Shown: positions 11,516 to 21,410, counted from the first letter of the stretch. The stretch is DNA of 64,000 nt from Microcella indica (GCF_013414345.1 NZ_CP058670.1:2232001-2296000); one strand, 5' to 3'. Notes: a model not told the origin generated them from the letters alone. Program-made: numbers and translations.

Positions 11516-12337
11516 ATGGATGTGATTGCCGAGAAGGCGCAGGTTCTCATCACGGTTAAGACCACCCCGCAACCGTCGACGAAGTACAAAGACGTCGTAT
11601 GCACCGCGGGCGTGCGGCTTGGCGAGGGCGGGCCGCGCTGGATCCGCCTCTACCCGATCCCCTTCCGCTACCTCGACACCGACCTTCAGTTCAAGAAGTA
11701 CGACGTGATCGAGCTCGAGATTCGTCGCCGCCACGAAGACTCTCGGCGCGAGAGCTACTCGCCCGATTGGTCGTCGGTGCGCAAGGTCGACCACTACGAC
11801 CCGTGGGAGCGCCGGGTCGACGCTCTGCGCGACCTGCCGCTCACGAACACCTGCGAGCTGAGCGCCGCGGCGAAGCTCCACCATGCGGCGCCTTCTCTGG
11901 GCTTGGGAGGCGTCGCAGACATCACCGGCATCCACTTCGAGACTCATCCGGGCTGGAATGAGAAGCAGAAGGCCATCCTGAGCCGGGCACTTGAAGAAGT
12001 TGACCTGTTCGGCACGGGCGAAGGCACCAAGAAGCTCGAGGCCCCCCGCCTAGTCGCGACGTACCGCTATCGATGCACTGCGCCTGCCTGCGATGGCCAT
12101 CGTGGCCAGATACTCGACTGGGAACTGACGGCGCTACAGCAACGCTTCCGATCCGCCACCGACCTCGAACTCAAGCGCCACATCGAAACGAAGTTCCTCG
12201 ATGAGATGTTCAACTCGAAACGCGACACCCACTTCTTCATGGGCAACTTCGAGGCGCCCATCAAGCGTGACAAGTTCAGCGTGCTGGGAGTCTGGTACCC
12301 CCGAATAACCGATGTGGAGACACTGCCCTTGTTCTAG
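11516..12337 (+). CDS. conserved hypothetical protein of the island
   Basis: A 273-aa soluble protein of unknown function. The N-terminal block is characteristic: VLITVKTTPQPSTKYKDVVC, then WIRLYPIPFRYLD and FKKYDVIELEI (residues 45-70). I recognise this as a conserved hypothetical family found in restriction or defence neighbourhoods, often near DUF488, but no activity is known to me. The C-terminal half has CTAPACDGH, a short cysteine/histidine cluster that could bind metal, then EMFNSKRDTHFFMGNFEA. It is divergent from the type ISP gene (77 bp between starts) and convergent with the DUF488 gene (6 bp between stops). It is intact, unlike its neighbours. Confidence 0.65.
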   Translation: MDVIAEKAQVLITVKTTPQPSTKYKDVVCTAGVRLGEGGPRWIRLYPIPFRYLDTDLQFKKYDVIELEIRRRHEDSRRESYSPDWSSVRKVDHYDPWERRVDALRDLPLTNTCELSAAAKLHHAAPSLGLGGVADITGIHFETHPGWNEKQKAILSRALEEVDLFGTGEGTKKLEAPRLVATYRYRCTAPACDGHRGQILDWELTALQQRFRSATDLELKRHIETKFLDEMFNSKRDTHFFMGNFEAPIKRDKFSVLGVWYPRITDVETLPLF

Positions 12338-12343
12338 GCGGTT

Positions 12344-12802
12344 CTAGACGCCCGCCGGCTGGTGCAGTGCGTGGAGTGCCGCTTCGACCCGCTCGATCAC
12401 CAATTCACGATGACACTCGTGCTGTTCCTTCTCGAAGCACATCACGCCGACGACTCTCGCGGAGGCAAGTGCCGTGATCTCCGCAATCGCGGACATCGCG
12501 TCCGCAGTAGAAATCGAGGCCCCGTATCGGTTGCGGGCGGCGTCACCAGCGCGCGACCCCGGCAACGCGAACCCGTCGCGGTTGTCCCGCGGGTTGCCCA
12601 ACACAGGAAAGTGGAGATAGTCGACGCCAGCTTCGGCCAAGGCCGCGCGGAGTCCGTTCTTCGAGAAGCCAGGCTTTCGAGAGAGCGCGTTGAGCCGAAC
12701 ATCCACGACTACGGAGACGCCCTGCGTCAAGACGTGACTGCAGAACTCGTCTATCGACAAGCCCTCGTATCCCAGCCCGATCATCCCCACACCATCTCCC
12801 AT
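12344..12802 (-). CDS. DUF488 domain-containing protein
   Basis: A 152-aa protein (or 146 aa from a second ATG at 12784). DUF488 features are the N-terminal IGLGYEGLSIDEF, VVVDVRLNALSRKPGFSKN (residues 31-49) and C-terminal GVMCFEKEQHECHRELV with the conserved Cys...HCH-type cluster. DUF488 proteins are small, probably nucleic-acid or nucleotide-related, and often accompany restriction genes; the biochemical role is unknown. The stop lies 6 bp from the stop of the 273-aa gene on the other strand, so the two may form a two-gene unit by neighbourhood. The gene marks the recR-side edge of the island. Confidence 0.8.
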   Translation of the reverse strand: MGDGVGMIGLGYEGLSIDEFCSHVLTQGVSVVVDVRLNALSRKPGFSKNGLRAALAEAGVDYLHFPVLGNPRDNRDGFALPGSRAGDAARNRYGASISTADAMSAIAEITALASARVVGVMCFEKEQHECHRELVIERVEAALHALHQPAGV

Positions 12803-12858
12803 GAGCGCGATTGTTTCACGCGAGCATGAAGGTGACCGCCGACACCCGCGTCGATCGG

Positions 12859-13458
12859 TCAGCGCTCGACCGTGCGGCGCCCCTCGAAGGCGCGGCCGAG
12901 GGTGACCTCGTCGGCGTACTCGAGGTCGCCGCCGACCGGCAGGCCGCTCGCGAGGCGGGAGACGCGCAGGCCGGGCTGCACGAGGAGGCGCGTGAGGTAG
13001 GTCGCGGTCGCCTCCCCCTCGAGGTTCGGGTCGGTCGCGATGATGACCTCGGTCACTGTGCCGTCCTGCAGGCGGGTCAGCAGCGAGCCGATGCGCAAGT
13101 CGTCGGGGCCGATGCCGTCGATGGGGCTGATCGCCCCGCCGAGCACGTGGTAGAGCCCTCGGAATTCGCGCGTGCGCTCGATCGCGACGACGTCCTTGGC
13201 CTCCTCGACGACGCAGATCGACGCCGGGTTGCGGCGCACATCGCGGCAGATGGAGCACTGCGCCTCCTCCGCGACGTTGCCGCAGATCTCGCAGAACCGC
13301 ACCTTCTCGCGCACGTCGACGAGCAGCTGCGCGAGCTTCGCGACGTCGAACGACTCGGTCTGCAGGATGTGGAACGCGATGCGCTGCGCCGACTTCGGGC
13401 CGATGCCGGGCAGGCGCCCGAACTCGTCGATCAAGTCTTGGATGATGCCGTCGTACAC
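12859..13458 (-). CDS. recR: recombination mediator protein RecR
   Basis: Acts with RecF/RecO to load RecA at gapped DNA. 199 aa, normal length. The N-terminal helix-hairpin-helix has [16 protein letters not shown] (residues 15-30), the C4 zinc finger has CEICGN and CSICRD (residues 56-72), and the Toprim domain has VVEEAKD and [10 protein letters not shown] with the acidic triad. It is 11 bp downstream of dnaX, the conserved bacterial pairing. Elsewhere in the family the next genes are usually lysC-asd; here the accessory island intervenes. Confidence 0.97.
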   Translation of the reverse strand: MYDGIIQDLIDEFGRLPGIGPKSAQRIAFHILQTESFDVAKLAQLLVDVREKVRFCEICGNVAEEAQCSICRDVRRNPASICVVEEAKDVVAIERTREFRGLYHVLGGAISPIDGIGPDDLRIGSLLTRLQDGTVTEVIIATDPNLEGEATATYLTRLLVQPGLRVSRLASGLPVGGDLEYADEVTLGRAFEGRRTVER

Positions 13459-13469
13459 GCTTGCTCGTC

Positions 13470-15665
13470 TCAGGGTTCGTCGGGGCCCGGGTCGTCTGGG
13501 CCCTGGCTGTCTGGGTAGTACTCGGGTGGAGCATCCGCGTCGGAGGGCGCGTCGGGGTCGTACGGTGCGGCCGGCGCGGCGGAGGGCGCGACGTGGTCGG
13601 ACGCCCCGACGAGCGACACTGCGGGTTCGAGCACCTCCTCGGCGAGGAACGTGGCACCGAGCACCTCGCGCACGACGGACTCGCCGTAGCGCTGCTTGCC
13701 GCCGATCTCGGAGACCGGTGCGGGCCGCGGAGCGGGTGTCGGGGCCGCCTCGGCGCCGGACCTCGACGAGCCTGACTTCCGCTCCGAAGTTGTGGAAGGC
13801 GAGCCGCCGTCGGCTGCTGCCGCGCTCGGCTCCTCCGGCTCGGGTGTCGCGGGTTTCTCGCTCGCGCCGGGGATCGCCGCCACCGACCAGCCGGTCACGG
13901 GCGCCGAGCTCGCTGGTGGCGCCGGCGGCGACTCGGGGGCGGCCTCCGCCGCGCGGAACGGCTCGGCCTCGGGCTCAGGCTCTGACGCGGGCTCGGGTTC
14001 CGGCGCCGGATCGGGGTCGGCAGGGGGCTCTGCCGGGGCGTCGGTCGGTGCGGCAGGCTCGGGCCGGGAGGCGCGGGCGGGCGCGTCCATCCGCACCAGG
14101 AACTTCACCCGCATGCCGAGCTCGCGCTGAATCGCGGAGCGCAGGTGCTCGTTCACGCTGTCTGCCGGGGAGGTGCGCTCCTTGAAGCTCGCGACATCGC
14201 TCTCCGCCGTGAACGCGAGCGTCAGCACGTCGCCCTCGAGGGCGACGGGCGTGGCCGTGTAGACGACGGTCCAGGAGCTGCGGCGAATCTTCTCGACCTG
14301 GCCCAGGATGCCCGGCCACGCGGCGACGACTCGCTCGAGCGTGATCGGCCCGGCGTCGACGGGCGCAGCGGCCGCAGGCTCGGGCGCTGCAGGCTCGGGC
14401 GCGACCGGCTCAGGTGTCCGGCGCGCGACATCAGGTGCTGGCGCTACGGCCGCCGACGTCGCAGGCCGTTCGGTCGCGGAGCGCGCAGCGGGCCCGGCAA
14501 CCCCGCCGGCGATCTGCCGCTCGAGCTGCTCGACCCGCGCGAGGGCGCCTCGCGTCGACTCGTCGGCGGCGGGCACGAGCAGGCGCGCCGTCATGAGCTC
14601 GAGGTGCAGGCGCGGCGACGTCGCGCCCGTCATCTCGGTGAGGGCACGGTTGACGACGTCGGCAGCGCGGGACAGCTCGGCGGGGCCGAAGTGCCGGGCC
14701 TGAGCGCCCATGCGCTCGAGGTCGTCCTGAGGGATGCCGCGCAGAACGGCCGCGCCGTGGTCGGGCGTGGCCTGCACGACGATGAGGTCGCGCAGCCGCT
14801 CGAGCAGGTCGTCGACGAAGCGGCGCGGGTCTTGGCCGGTCTGGATGACCCGGTCGACGGCGCCGAAGGCGGCGGCGGCATCCCGGTCGGCGAGAGCGTC
14901 GACCACTTCGTCGAGAAGCGCGCCGTGCGTGTAGCCGAGGAGAGCGACCGCGCGCTCGTAGGTGACCGTGCTCTCGTCGGCGCCCGCGATGAGCTGGTCG
15001 AGCAGCGAGAGCGTGTCGCGCACCGAGCCGCCGCCGGCGCGCACGACGAGCGGCAGCACGCCCGGCTCGATCTCGACCTTCTCGCTGCGCGCGAGCTCGT
15101 CCACGTAGTCGAGCAATTGCGCGGGCGGCACGAGACGGAACGGGTAGTGGTGCGTGCGCGAGCGGATCGTGCCGATGACCTTCTCGGGCTCCGTCGTCGC
15201 GAAGATGAACTTCACGTGCTCGGGCGGCTCCTCCACGATCTTCAGGAGCGCGTTGAACCCCTGGGGCGTCACCATGTGCGCCTCGTCGAGGATGAAGATC
15301 TTGTAGCGGTCGCGCGCGGGGGCGAACACGGCGCGCTCGCGCAGGTCTCGGGCGTCGTCGACGCCGTTGTGGCTCGCCGCGTCGATCTCGACCACGTCGA
15401 GCGAGCCGCCGCCCTGGCGCGACAGCTCGACGCAGCTCGGGCACGTGCCGCACGGAGTATCGGTGGGGCCCTCGGCGCAGTTGAGGCAGCGCGCGAGGAT
15501 GCGCGCCGACGTCGTCTTGCCGCAGCCGCGCGGGCCGCTGAACAGGTAGGCGTGGTTGACCCGGTCGTGCCGCAGCGCCGACCGCAGCGGATCCGTCACG
15601 TGCGACTGCCCGATGAGCTCGGCGAACGTCTCGGGGCGATAGCGACGGTAGAGGGCGGTGACCAC
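13470..15665 (-). CDS. dnaX: DNA polymerase III subunit gamma/tau
   Basis: Clamp-loader ATPase and organiser of the replicative polymerase. 731 aa from the GTG at 15665; the longer open frame is discarded because the family begins at [11 protein letters not shown]. Walker A is [11 protein letters not shown] (about residues 45-55). The zinc module is CLNC...CGTCPSC, Walker B and sensor regions read FILDEAHM, and FIFATTEP follows. After about residue 370 comes a gamma/tau domain III-V, then a long Pro/Glu/Ala-rich linker (about 120 residues), and a conserved C-terminal [18 protein letters not shown]. It is the first gene of dnaX-recR. Confidence 0.97.
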   Translation of the reverse strand: MVTALYRRYRPETFAELIGQSHVTDPLRSALRHDRVNHAYLFSGPRGCGKTTSARILARCLNCAEGPTDTPCGTCPSCVELSRQGGGSLDVVEIDAASHNGVDDARDLRERAVFAPARDRYKIFILDEAHMVTPQGFNALLKIVEEPPEHVKFIFATTEPEKVIGTIRSRTHHYPFRLVPPAQLLDYVDELARSEKVEIEPGVLPLVVRAGGGSVRDTLSLLDQLIAGADESTVTYERAVALLGYTHGALLDEVVDALADRDAAAAFGAVDRVIQTGQDPRRFVDDLLERLRDLIVVQATPDHGAAVLRGIPQDDLERMGAQARHFGPAELSRAADVVNRALTEMTGATSPRLHLELMTARLLVPAADESTRGALARVEQLERQIAGGVAGPAARSATERPATSAAVAPAPDVARRTPEPVAPEPAAPEPAAAAPVDAGPITLERVVAAWPGILGQVEKIRRSSWTVVYTATPVALEGDVLTLAFTAESDVASFKERTSPADSVNEHLRSAIQRELGMRVKFLVRMDAPARASRPEPAAPTDAPAEPPADPDPAPEPEPASEPEPEAEPFRAAEAAPESPPAPPASSAPVTGWSVAAIPGASEKPATPEPEEPSAAAADGGSPSTTSERKSGSSRSGAEAAPTPAPRPAPVSEIGGKQRYGESVVREVLGATFLAEEVLEPAVSLVGASDHVAPSAAPAAPYDPDAPSDADAPPEYYPDSQGPDDPGPDEP

Positions 15666-15744
15666 GCCCCCAGCGTAGTCGCGACCCCCGTCGCGGATGC
15701 TCGCACTCAGGCCGCACGGATCCAGACCTGATCGAGTGGAGCTC

Positions 15745-16386
15745 ATGCGTATTGCTATTGCCGGAGGACACGGCCAGATCGCCCGACTGCTCGCCCGCCG
15801 ACTGGTGGAGGCCGGCCACGAGCCGCACGCCCTCATCCGCAAGCCCGAGCAGGCCGCCGACATCGAGGCCGACGGCGCGACACCCGTCGTGATCGACCTC
15901 GAGAAGACCGACGATGCCGGCCTCGCCGAAGTGCTCACGGGCTGCGACGCGGTCGTGTTCGCCGCGGGCTCCGGCCCGGGCAGCACGCCTGAGCGCAAGC
16001 TCACCGTCGACCGCGACGGCGCCATCCTGCTCGCCGATGCCGCCGTCCAGGCGGGCGTGACGCGCATGGTCGCCATCTCGTCGCGCCGCGCCGACTCCTT
16101 CGACCCGGACTCCGACGACATCTTCCAGATCTACCTCAAGGCGAAGGCCGAGGCCGACGCCGCCGTGCGCGCCCACGACGACCTCGACTGGACGATCGTG
16201 CGGCCCGGCGGTCTCACCGACGACGCCGGCACCGGCCAGGTCGAGATCGGCGAGAACGTGGAGGGGAGCATCCCGCGTGCGGATGTCGCCCACCTCGTCG
16301 CCGACCTGCTCATCAGCGGTCGCGGAGTGCACCAGCAGTTCGAGGTCGTCTCCGGGCCGACGCCCATCGCCGAGCTGCCCCTGTAG
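15745..16386 (+). CDS. NAD(P)H-binding SDR-family protein
   Basis: A 213-aa atypical short-chain dehydrogenase/NAD(P)-binding protein (NmrA/YwnB type). The Rossmann glycine motif AGGHGQIA is at residues 5-12 and a central AAGSGPGS and VAISSRRAD follow. YLKAKAEADAAV retains the Tyr...Lys pair spacing only loosely, and DWTIVRPGGLTDD is typical of the family. The ATG at 15745 follows a GAGTGGAG ribosome-binding site; the ORF extends upstream without support. It is monocistronic, divergent from dnaX and convergent with ackA. It could be a redox sensor or a quinone/flavin-type reductase; the substrate is unknown. Confidence 0.85.
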   Translation: MRIAIAGGHGQIARLLARRLVEAGHEPHALIRKPEQAADIEADGATPVVIDLEKTDDAGLAEVLTGCDAVVFAAGSGPGSTPERKLTVDRDGAILLADAAVQAGVTRMVAISSRRADSFDPDSDDIFQIYLKAKAEADAAVRAHDDLDWTIVRPGGLTDDAGTGQVEIGENVEGSIPRADVAHLVADLLISGRGVHQQFEVVSGPTPIAELPL

Positions 16387-16408
16387 CGGGGCGCAGCACC
16401 GACGACGA

Positions 16409-17533
16409 CTACGCGACGAGGGCGGCCGTCGCCCTCGCGATCGCGAGCTCTTCGTTCGTGGGCACGACGAGCACGGCCGGCCCATCGCCCGCGGGCGAGA
16501 TGATGCGCGGGCCCTTCGCGACGCGCTCGTTGAGGAACCCGTCGACGTGCAGGCCGAGGTGCCCGAGCCGCTCGATCACGCGTGCGCGCAGGGCGGGGCT
16601 GTTCTCGCCGACGCCCGCCGTGAACACGACCGCGTCGAGGCCGCCCAGCTGAGCGAGATACGCGCCGATGTAGTGCCGGATGCGGTGGGCCCAGACGGCG
16701 AGGCCGGCCTCGGCGAGCGCATCTCCCCCGGCGGCAGCGTCCGTCACGTCGCGCATGTCGCCGTGACCGGTGAGGCCGAGGATGCCCGAGCGCTTGTTGA
16801 GCAGCGTGTCGAGCTCGTCGACGCTCACGCCGGCCACGCGGTGCAGGTGCACGAGCACCGCGGGGTCGAGGTCGCCCGAGCGTGTGCCCATGACGAGACC
16901 CTGCAGCGGAGTGAGGCCCATCGAGGTGTCGATCGAGCGCCCGCCGTCGATCGCGGAGGCCGAGGCGCCGTTGCCGAGATGCAGCACGATGAGCTTGAGC
17001 TCGTCGAGCGGGCGCCCGAGCAGCTCGGCCGCTCCGCGCGCGACGAACTCGTGGCTCGTGCCGTGAAAGCCGTACTTGCGCACGCCGTGCCGCTCGGCCA
17101 CCGCGCGGTCGATCGCATAGGTATAGGCCTCCGCCGGCATCGACTGGTGGAAGGCCGTGTCAAAGACGGCGACGTGCGGCACCGCGTGCAGCACTGCGAG
17201 CGCGGCACGAATACCCGCGAGGTTCGCGGGATTGTGAAGAGGAGCGAGCTCGCTCACCGCCTCGATGCCCGCGACGACCTCCTCGGTCAGGAGGGCGGGC
17301 TCGGTGAAGGCGCTGCCGCCGTGCACGACGCGGTGGCCCACCGCGCCGATCGACGCCGCCTCGTCGCCCAGGCGGTCGAGGACGACGCGCATCCCGTGGA
17401 CATGATCGGCCGCGTCGCCGCCCTCCTCGCCGAGGCGCTGCAGCAGGCCCGAGAGCACGACCTCGGCCGAGTCGACGTCGATGAGCTGGTACTTGATCGA
17501 GCTCGAGCCGGAGTTGACGACGAAGACGCGCAT
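16409..17533 (-). CDS. ackA: acetate kinase
   Basis: Converts acetyl phosphate plus ADP to acetate plus ATP (reversible). 374 aa. The signature VVNSGSSSIKYQL is at residues 5-17, FDTAFH at about 135 and YGFHGTSHEFV at about 160, and the phosphate-binding LGNGASASAI and GENSPALRARV are in the second half. Its ATG overlaps the pta stop by one base (TGATG), so translation is coupled to pta and the two enzymes form the Pta-AckA acetate overflow/ATP pathway. Confidence 0.97.
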   Translation of the reverse strand: MRVFVVNSGSSSIKYQLIDVDSAEVVLSGLLQRLGEEGGDAADHVHGMRVVLDRLGDEAASIGAVGHRVVHGGSAFTEPALLTEEVVAGIEAVSELAPLHNPANLAGIRAALAVLHAVPHVAVFDTAFHQSMPAEAYTYAIDRAVAERHGVRKYGFHGTSHEFVARGAAELLGRPLDELKLIVLHLGNGASASAIDGGRSIDTSMGLTPLQGLVMGTRSGDLDPAVLVHLHRVAGVSVDELDTLLNKRSGILGLTGHGDMRDVTDAAAGGDALAEAGLAVWAHRIRHYIGAYLAQLGGLDAVVFTAGVGENSPALRARVIERLGHLGLHVDGFLNERVAKGPRIISPAGDGPAVLVVPTNEELAIARATAALVA

Positions 17534-19710
17534 CAGGCGCCGTCCTCCGACGGGGCCTCGCCCGTGCCGCCGAGCGTCGAGATCGGCGTCGTCGGCGGCG
17601 GCGGCGTGCGCTGCGCCTGGATCGCCGTGATCGCCACGGTGTTGACGATGTCGCTCACGAGAGCGCCGCGGCTGAGATCGTTGACCGGCTTGCGCAGGCC
17701 CTGCAGCACGGGCCCGATCGCCACGGCGCCCGCCGATCGCTGCACGGCCTTGTAGGTGTTGTTGCCCGTGTTGAGGTCGGGGAAGACGAAGACCGTCGCC
17801 CGGCCGGCGACCTCCGAGTCGGGCATCTTCGTCGCCGCGACGCTCGGCTCGGCCGCCGCGTCGTACTGGATCGGCCCCTCGACGAGCAGGTCGGGGCGGC
17901 GCTCGCGCACGAGCTTCGTCGCCGCGCGCACCTTCTCCACGTCGTCTCCCGAGCCCGACTCCCCCGTCGAGTACGAGAGCATCGCGATGCGGGGCTCGAT
18001 CGCGAACTGCTGCGCCGTCGCGGCGGAGGAGATGGCGATGTCGGCGAGCTGCTCGCTCGTCGGATCGGGGATGACCGCGCAGTCGCCGTAGACGAGCACG
18101 CGGTCGGCGAGGCACATGAGGAAGACGCTCGAGACGACGCTCACCCCCGGGTCGGTCTTGATGATCTCGAAGCTCGGGCGGATGGTGTGCGCCGTCGTGT
18201 GGGCGGCGCCGCTCACCATGCCGTCCGCGAGCCCCAGGTGCACCATCATCGTGCCGAAGTAGCTCACGTCGGTCACGACGTCGCGCGAGGTCTCGTAGCT
18301 GACGCCCTTGTGGGTGCGCAGCCGCACGTACTCCTCGGCGAAGCGGTGCCGCAGCTGCTCGTCGCGCGTGCTCGTGACCGTCGCGCTCGAGAGGTCGAGC
18401 CCCAGCTCGGCGGCGCGGGCCCGCACCTCGGCCTCCTCGCCGAGGATCGTGAGATCGACGACGCCCCGTCGCAGGAGCGTGCTCGCGGCCCGCAGCACGC
18501 GGTCGTCGTCGCCCTCCGGCAGCACGATGTGCTTGCGGTCGCCCCGCGCCCGCTCGAGCAGGTCGAATTCGAACATAAGCGGCGTGACGACCTCCGAGCG
18601 CGCGACGTCGAGCCGCGCGAGCAGCGCGTCGTGGTCGACGTGCGCCTCCCACAGGGCGAGGGCCGTGTCGTACTTGCGCTGCGAGTCGGCGGCGAGGCGG
18701 CCTCGGGCCTCCATGACGCGCAGCACGAGGTCGTAGGTTCCCGCCCCGCTGCGGATGATCGGCAGGGCAGGGTCGAGCCCGTCGACGAGCGACTGCACGG
18801 AGGCGGGCGTCTCGAAACCGCCGTACAGGATGACCGCCGCGACGCTCGGGAAGGTCTCGCTCTCGTGCGCCATGAGCACGGCGAGCAGCACCTCCGACCG
18901 GTCGCCGGGTACGAGCACGACCGCACCCTCCGTGAGGCGCGGCAGCACGTTCTCCATGGACATGCCGGCGACGACGACGCCGAGCACCTCCCGGCCGAGG
19001 AGCGCCTCGTCACCGCGGAGGAACTCGCCGTCGCAGGCCGCGATGACGCTCGCGACCGTCGGGGCGATGAGGTACGGATCTTCGGGGATCACGCTCACGA
19101 GCGCGTCGGAGGCGACCGCCTGGACGGCCGCGGTGATCGGGTCGGCGAGCGCAGCATCCGCCCGATTGATGATGACCGAGAGCAGCTGCGCGTGCTCGTG
19201 CTCGAGCTCGGCGACCGCGACATCGGCGACGCGACGCACGTCGTCGGCAGACCGCGGGCCGCTCTCGGCGAGACCCCGCCCACCGGACGCGCCGGAGAGC
19301 CGGCCGCCGAGGACGAGCACGACGGGCGCACCCAGGTTCGCGGCGACGCGCGCGTTGAACGACAGCTCGGTGGGGCTCGCGACATCCGTGTAGTCGCTGC
19401 CGACGATGACGACGGCGTCGCTGCGCCGCTCGATGGCCTTGAACCGCTCGACGATGACGGCGAGCGCCGCCTCCTGGTCGGCGTGCACCTCGTCGTAGCC
19501 GACGCCGATGCAGTCCTCGTAGTCGAGGTCGACGCCGCTGTGGCCGAGCAGCACTTCGAGCACGTAGTCGCGCTCGTCCTGCGAGCGGGCCACGGGGCGG
19601 AACACGCCGACGCGCTGCACCTGGTGGCTGAGCGTGTCGACGAGGCCGAGGGCGACGGTGGACTTGCCCGAGTTGCCCTCGGCAGAGGTGACGTAGATGC
19701 TGCGCGACAT
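17533..19710 (-). CDS. pta: phosphate acetyltransferase
   Basis: Interconverts acetyl-CoA and acetyl phosphate. 725 aa, the long class. It has an N-terminal BioD-like P-loop domain (SAEGNSGKSTVALGL, residues 9-23), a central DRTGG-type regulatory domain (about 215-330), and the C-terminal PTA/PTB catalytic domain with HIVLPEGDDDRVLRAA, GMVSGAAHTTAHTIRP and VFPDLNTGNNTYKAVQ. It is coupled to ackA by a 1-bp overlap. The promoter should lie in 19711-19885, shared with the divergent Rieske oxidoreductase; I could not place it confidently. Confidence 0.97.
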   Translation of the reverse strand: MSRSIYVTSAEGNSGKSTVALGLVDTLSHQVQRVGVFRPVARSQDERDYVLEVLLGHSGVDLDYEDCIGVGYDEVHADQEAALAVIVERFKAIERRSDAVVIVGSDYTDVASPTELSFNARVAANLGAPVVLVLGGRLSGASGGRGLAESGPRSADDVRRVADVAVAELEHEHAQLLSVIINRADAALADPITAAVQAVASDALVSVIPEDPYLIAPTVASVIAACDGEFLRGDEALLGREVLGVVVAGMSMENVLPRLTEGAVVLVPGDRSEVLLAVLMAHESETFPSVAAVILYGGFETPASVQSLVDGLDPALPIIRSGAGTYDLVLRVMEARGRLAADSQRKYDTALALWEAHVDHDALLARLDVARSEVVTPLMFEFDLLERARGDRKHIVLPEGDDDRVLRAASTLLRRGVVDLTILGEEAEVRARAAELGLDLSSATVTSTRDEQLRHRFAEEYVRLRTHKGVSYETSRDVVTDVSYFGTMMVHLGLADGMVSGAAHTTAHTIRPSFEIIKTDPGVSVVSSVFLMCLADRVLVYGDCAVIPDPTSEQLADIAISSAATAQQFAIEPRIAMLSYSTGESGSGDDVEKVRAATKLVRERRPDLLVEGPIQYDAAAEPSVAATKMPDSEVAGRATVFVFPDLNTGNNTYKAVQRSAGAVAIGPVLQGLRKPVNDLSRGALVSDIVNTVAITAIQAQRTPPPPTTPISTLGGTGEAPSEDGA

Positions 19711-19885
19711 TGCCCCCAGCCTAGGCGCGCTTACGCGACCCCGCCCGGGCCTTTCGGTCCTTTACCAGCGCCATAACGCGCCGGTGTGCTCGCGCGCAAG
19801 CCCTGGCCCCGAGCCGAGCGGCCCGCCTACCGTGGGCCGTGCCGCTCGTGAGCGCGAGAGGCGAGCCACGAGGAGGAACCGCACT

Positions 19886-21370
19886 GTGACATCGCTCTGG
19901 CAGGAGACCGCACCCGGCATTCCGACCGACGAGTTCGAACCGCGCGCCCACTACGACGTCGTCATCGCGGGCGCCGGTCTGACGGGGCTCACGACGGCGG
20001 TGCTGCTCGCGCGGGCCGGCAAGCGCGTCGCCGTGCTGGAAGCGCGCGGGGTGGGGGCGGTCGCGACGGGCCGCACGACCGGGAAGCTCAGCGTGCTGCA
20101 GGGGCAGCAGCTGCAGCGCATCCGGAGCACGAGCGGTCGCCGCGTGATGAAGGCGTACGTCGAGGCGAACCGCGCGGGCTTCGACTGGCTGCTCGACTAC
20201 GCCTCGCCGCTCGAGGGCGCCGTGGAGCGGCGCGATGCCTACAGCTACGCGGGGACCGCCGACGGCATTCCCACGGTGCGCGCCGAGCACGAGGCCGCGA
20301 TCGAGGCCGGTCTGGATGCTCGACTCGTGTCGCCCGAGGAGCTGCCCTACCCCTCCTACGGCGCGGTGATGCTGACCGATCAGGCGCAGCTCGACCCGCT
20401 CGTCGTGCTCGCGGCTCTCGCGGCGGAGCTGCGCTCCCTCGGCGGCGTCGTCGTGGAGGGGTCGCGCGTGCTCGGCCTCGCGGCTCGACCGGCGCCCGTG
20501 CGGGTCGCGACGACGCGCGGCGAGGTTCTCGCCGATCGCGTCGTCATCGCCACGGGGTCGCCCGTGCTCGACCGCGGGCTGTACTGGGCGAAGCTGAAGC
20601 CGCAGCGCTCGTACGTGCTGTCGTTCCGCGTGCCCGGCGCCGCGCCGAAGGGCATGTACCTCAGCGTGGACGCACCGACGCGCTCGCTGCGCACCGCCGG
20701 GTCGGGCGAGGAGGAGCTGCTGCTCGTCGGCGGCAACGGCCACGGAGTGGGGCGGCATGACTCGCCCGCCTCGTGCGTGGACGACCTCACGGCGTGGACG
20801 CTGCAGCACTGGCCGGGCGCCGAGCGCACGCACGCGTGGAGCGCGCAGGACTACGAGACGCCGCACCGCGTGCCCTTCTCGGGCTGGATGCCGCGGGGAG
20901 CCGGGCGCGTGTATCTCGCGACGGGCTACGACAAGTGGGGCATGACGAACGCCGTGCAGTGCGCCCTCACGATCGCCGCGACGCTCACCGGCGACGAGCA
21001 GCCCGCGTGGGCCCGCACGCTCGGCCGCCGCATCACGACGCCGCAGGCCCTCGCGGCGGGGCTCGGCGCCAACGCGGCCGTCGGCTGGTGGTACGCCAAG
21101 GGCTACGCGCGGGCGCTCGCGCACCGCCTGGACGACGATGCTCCGACGGCGGGCGAGGGCGAGATCGGTCGGGACGGATGGCGCGTCAGCGCCGCGTCGC
21201 GCATCGACGGCACCGAGTGCCGCGTCTCGGGCATCTGCACGCACCTCGGTGCTGCGCTCACGTGGAACGACCACGAGCGGTCGTGGGACTGCCCGGCGCA
21301 CGGCTCGCGCTTCTCGGCGGAGGGCGAGGTGCTCGAGGGCCCGGCGACCCGTCCGCTCGCGCGGCGCTGA
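19886..21370 (+). CDS. FAD-dependent oxidoreductase with C-terminal Rieske domain
   Basis: A 494-aa two-domain redox protein. The GTG at 19886 is chosen for the strong AGGAGG at 19871-19876; the frame is open upstream. A DAO-type FAD domain begins with VVIAGAGLTGLTTAVLLARAG, ends with GRVYLATGYDKWGMTN and covers residues 1-370. A hydrophobic/linker stretch (GANAAVGWWYAKGY) leads to a Rieske domain whose cluster ligands are CTH (in ICTHLGAAL) and CPAH (in CPAHGSRF), with the normal 16-residue spacing. Cytosolic by sequence. DAO-Rieske fusions of this type occur in many bacteria without an assigned substrate. It stands alone between pta and the SRP RNA. Confidence 0.88.
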   Translation: MTSLWQETAPGIPTDEFEPRAHYDVVIAGAGLTGLTTAVLLARAGKRVAVLEARGVGAVATGRTTGKLSVLQGQQLQRIRSTSGRRVMKAYVEANRAGFDWLLDYASPLEGAVERRDAYSYAGTADGIPTVRAEHEAAIEAGLDARLVSPEELPYPSYGAVMLTDQAQLDPLVVLAALAAELRSLGGVVVEGSRVLGLAARPAPVRVATTRGEVLADRVVIATGSPVLDRGLYWAKLKPQRSYVLSFRVPGAAPKGMYLSVDAPTRSLRTAGSGEEELLLVGGNGHGVGRHDSPASCVDDLTAWTLQHWPGAERTHAWSAQDYETPHRVPFSGWMPRGAGRVYLATGYDKWGMTNAVQCALTIAATLTGDEQPAWARTLGRRITTPQALAAGLGANAAVGWWYAKGYARALAHRLDDDAPTAGEGEIGRDGWRVSAASRIDGTECRVSGICTHLGAALTWNDHERSWDCPAHGSRFSAEGEVLEGPATRPLARR

Positions 21371-21410
21371 GGCGCCGGGTGGGGTGCCGACGGGGATCCC
21401 GTTAACGCGA

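Noticed and set aside
13470-13600. Possible extra gene at the proline/aspartate-rich end of dnaX
   Set aside because: It is the C-terminal linker and tail of DnaX in the same frame, not a separate gene.
14145-15731. 528-aa plus-strand open frame opposite dnaX
   Set aside because: Composition mirrors dnaX, and it lacks an RBS and any domain; a GC-bias shadow.
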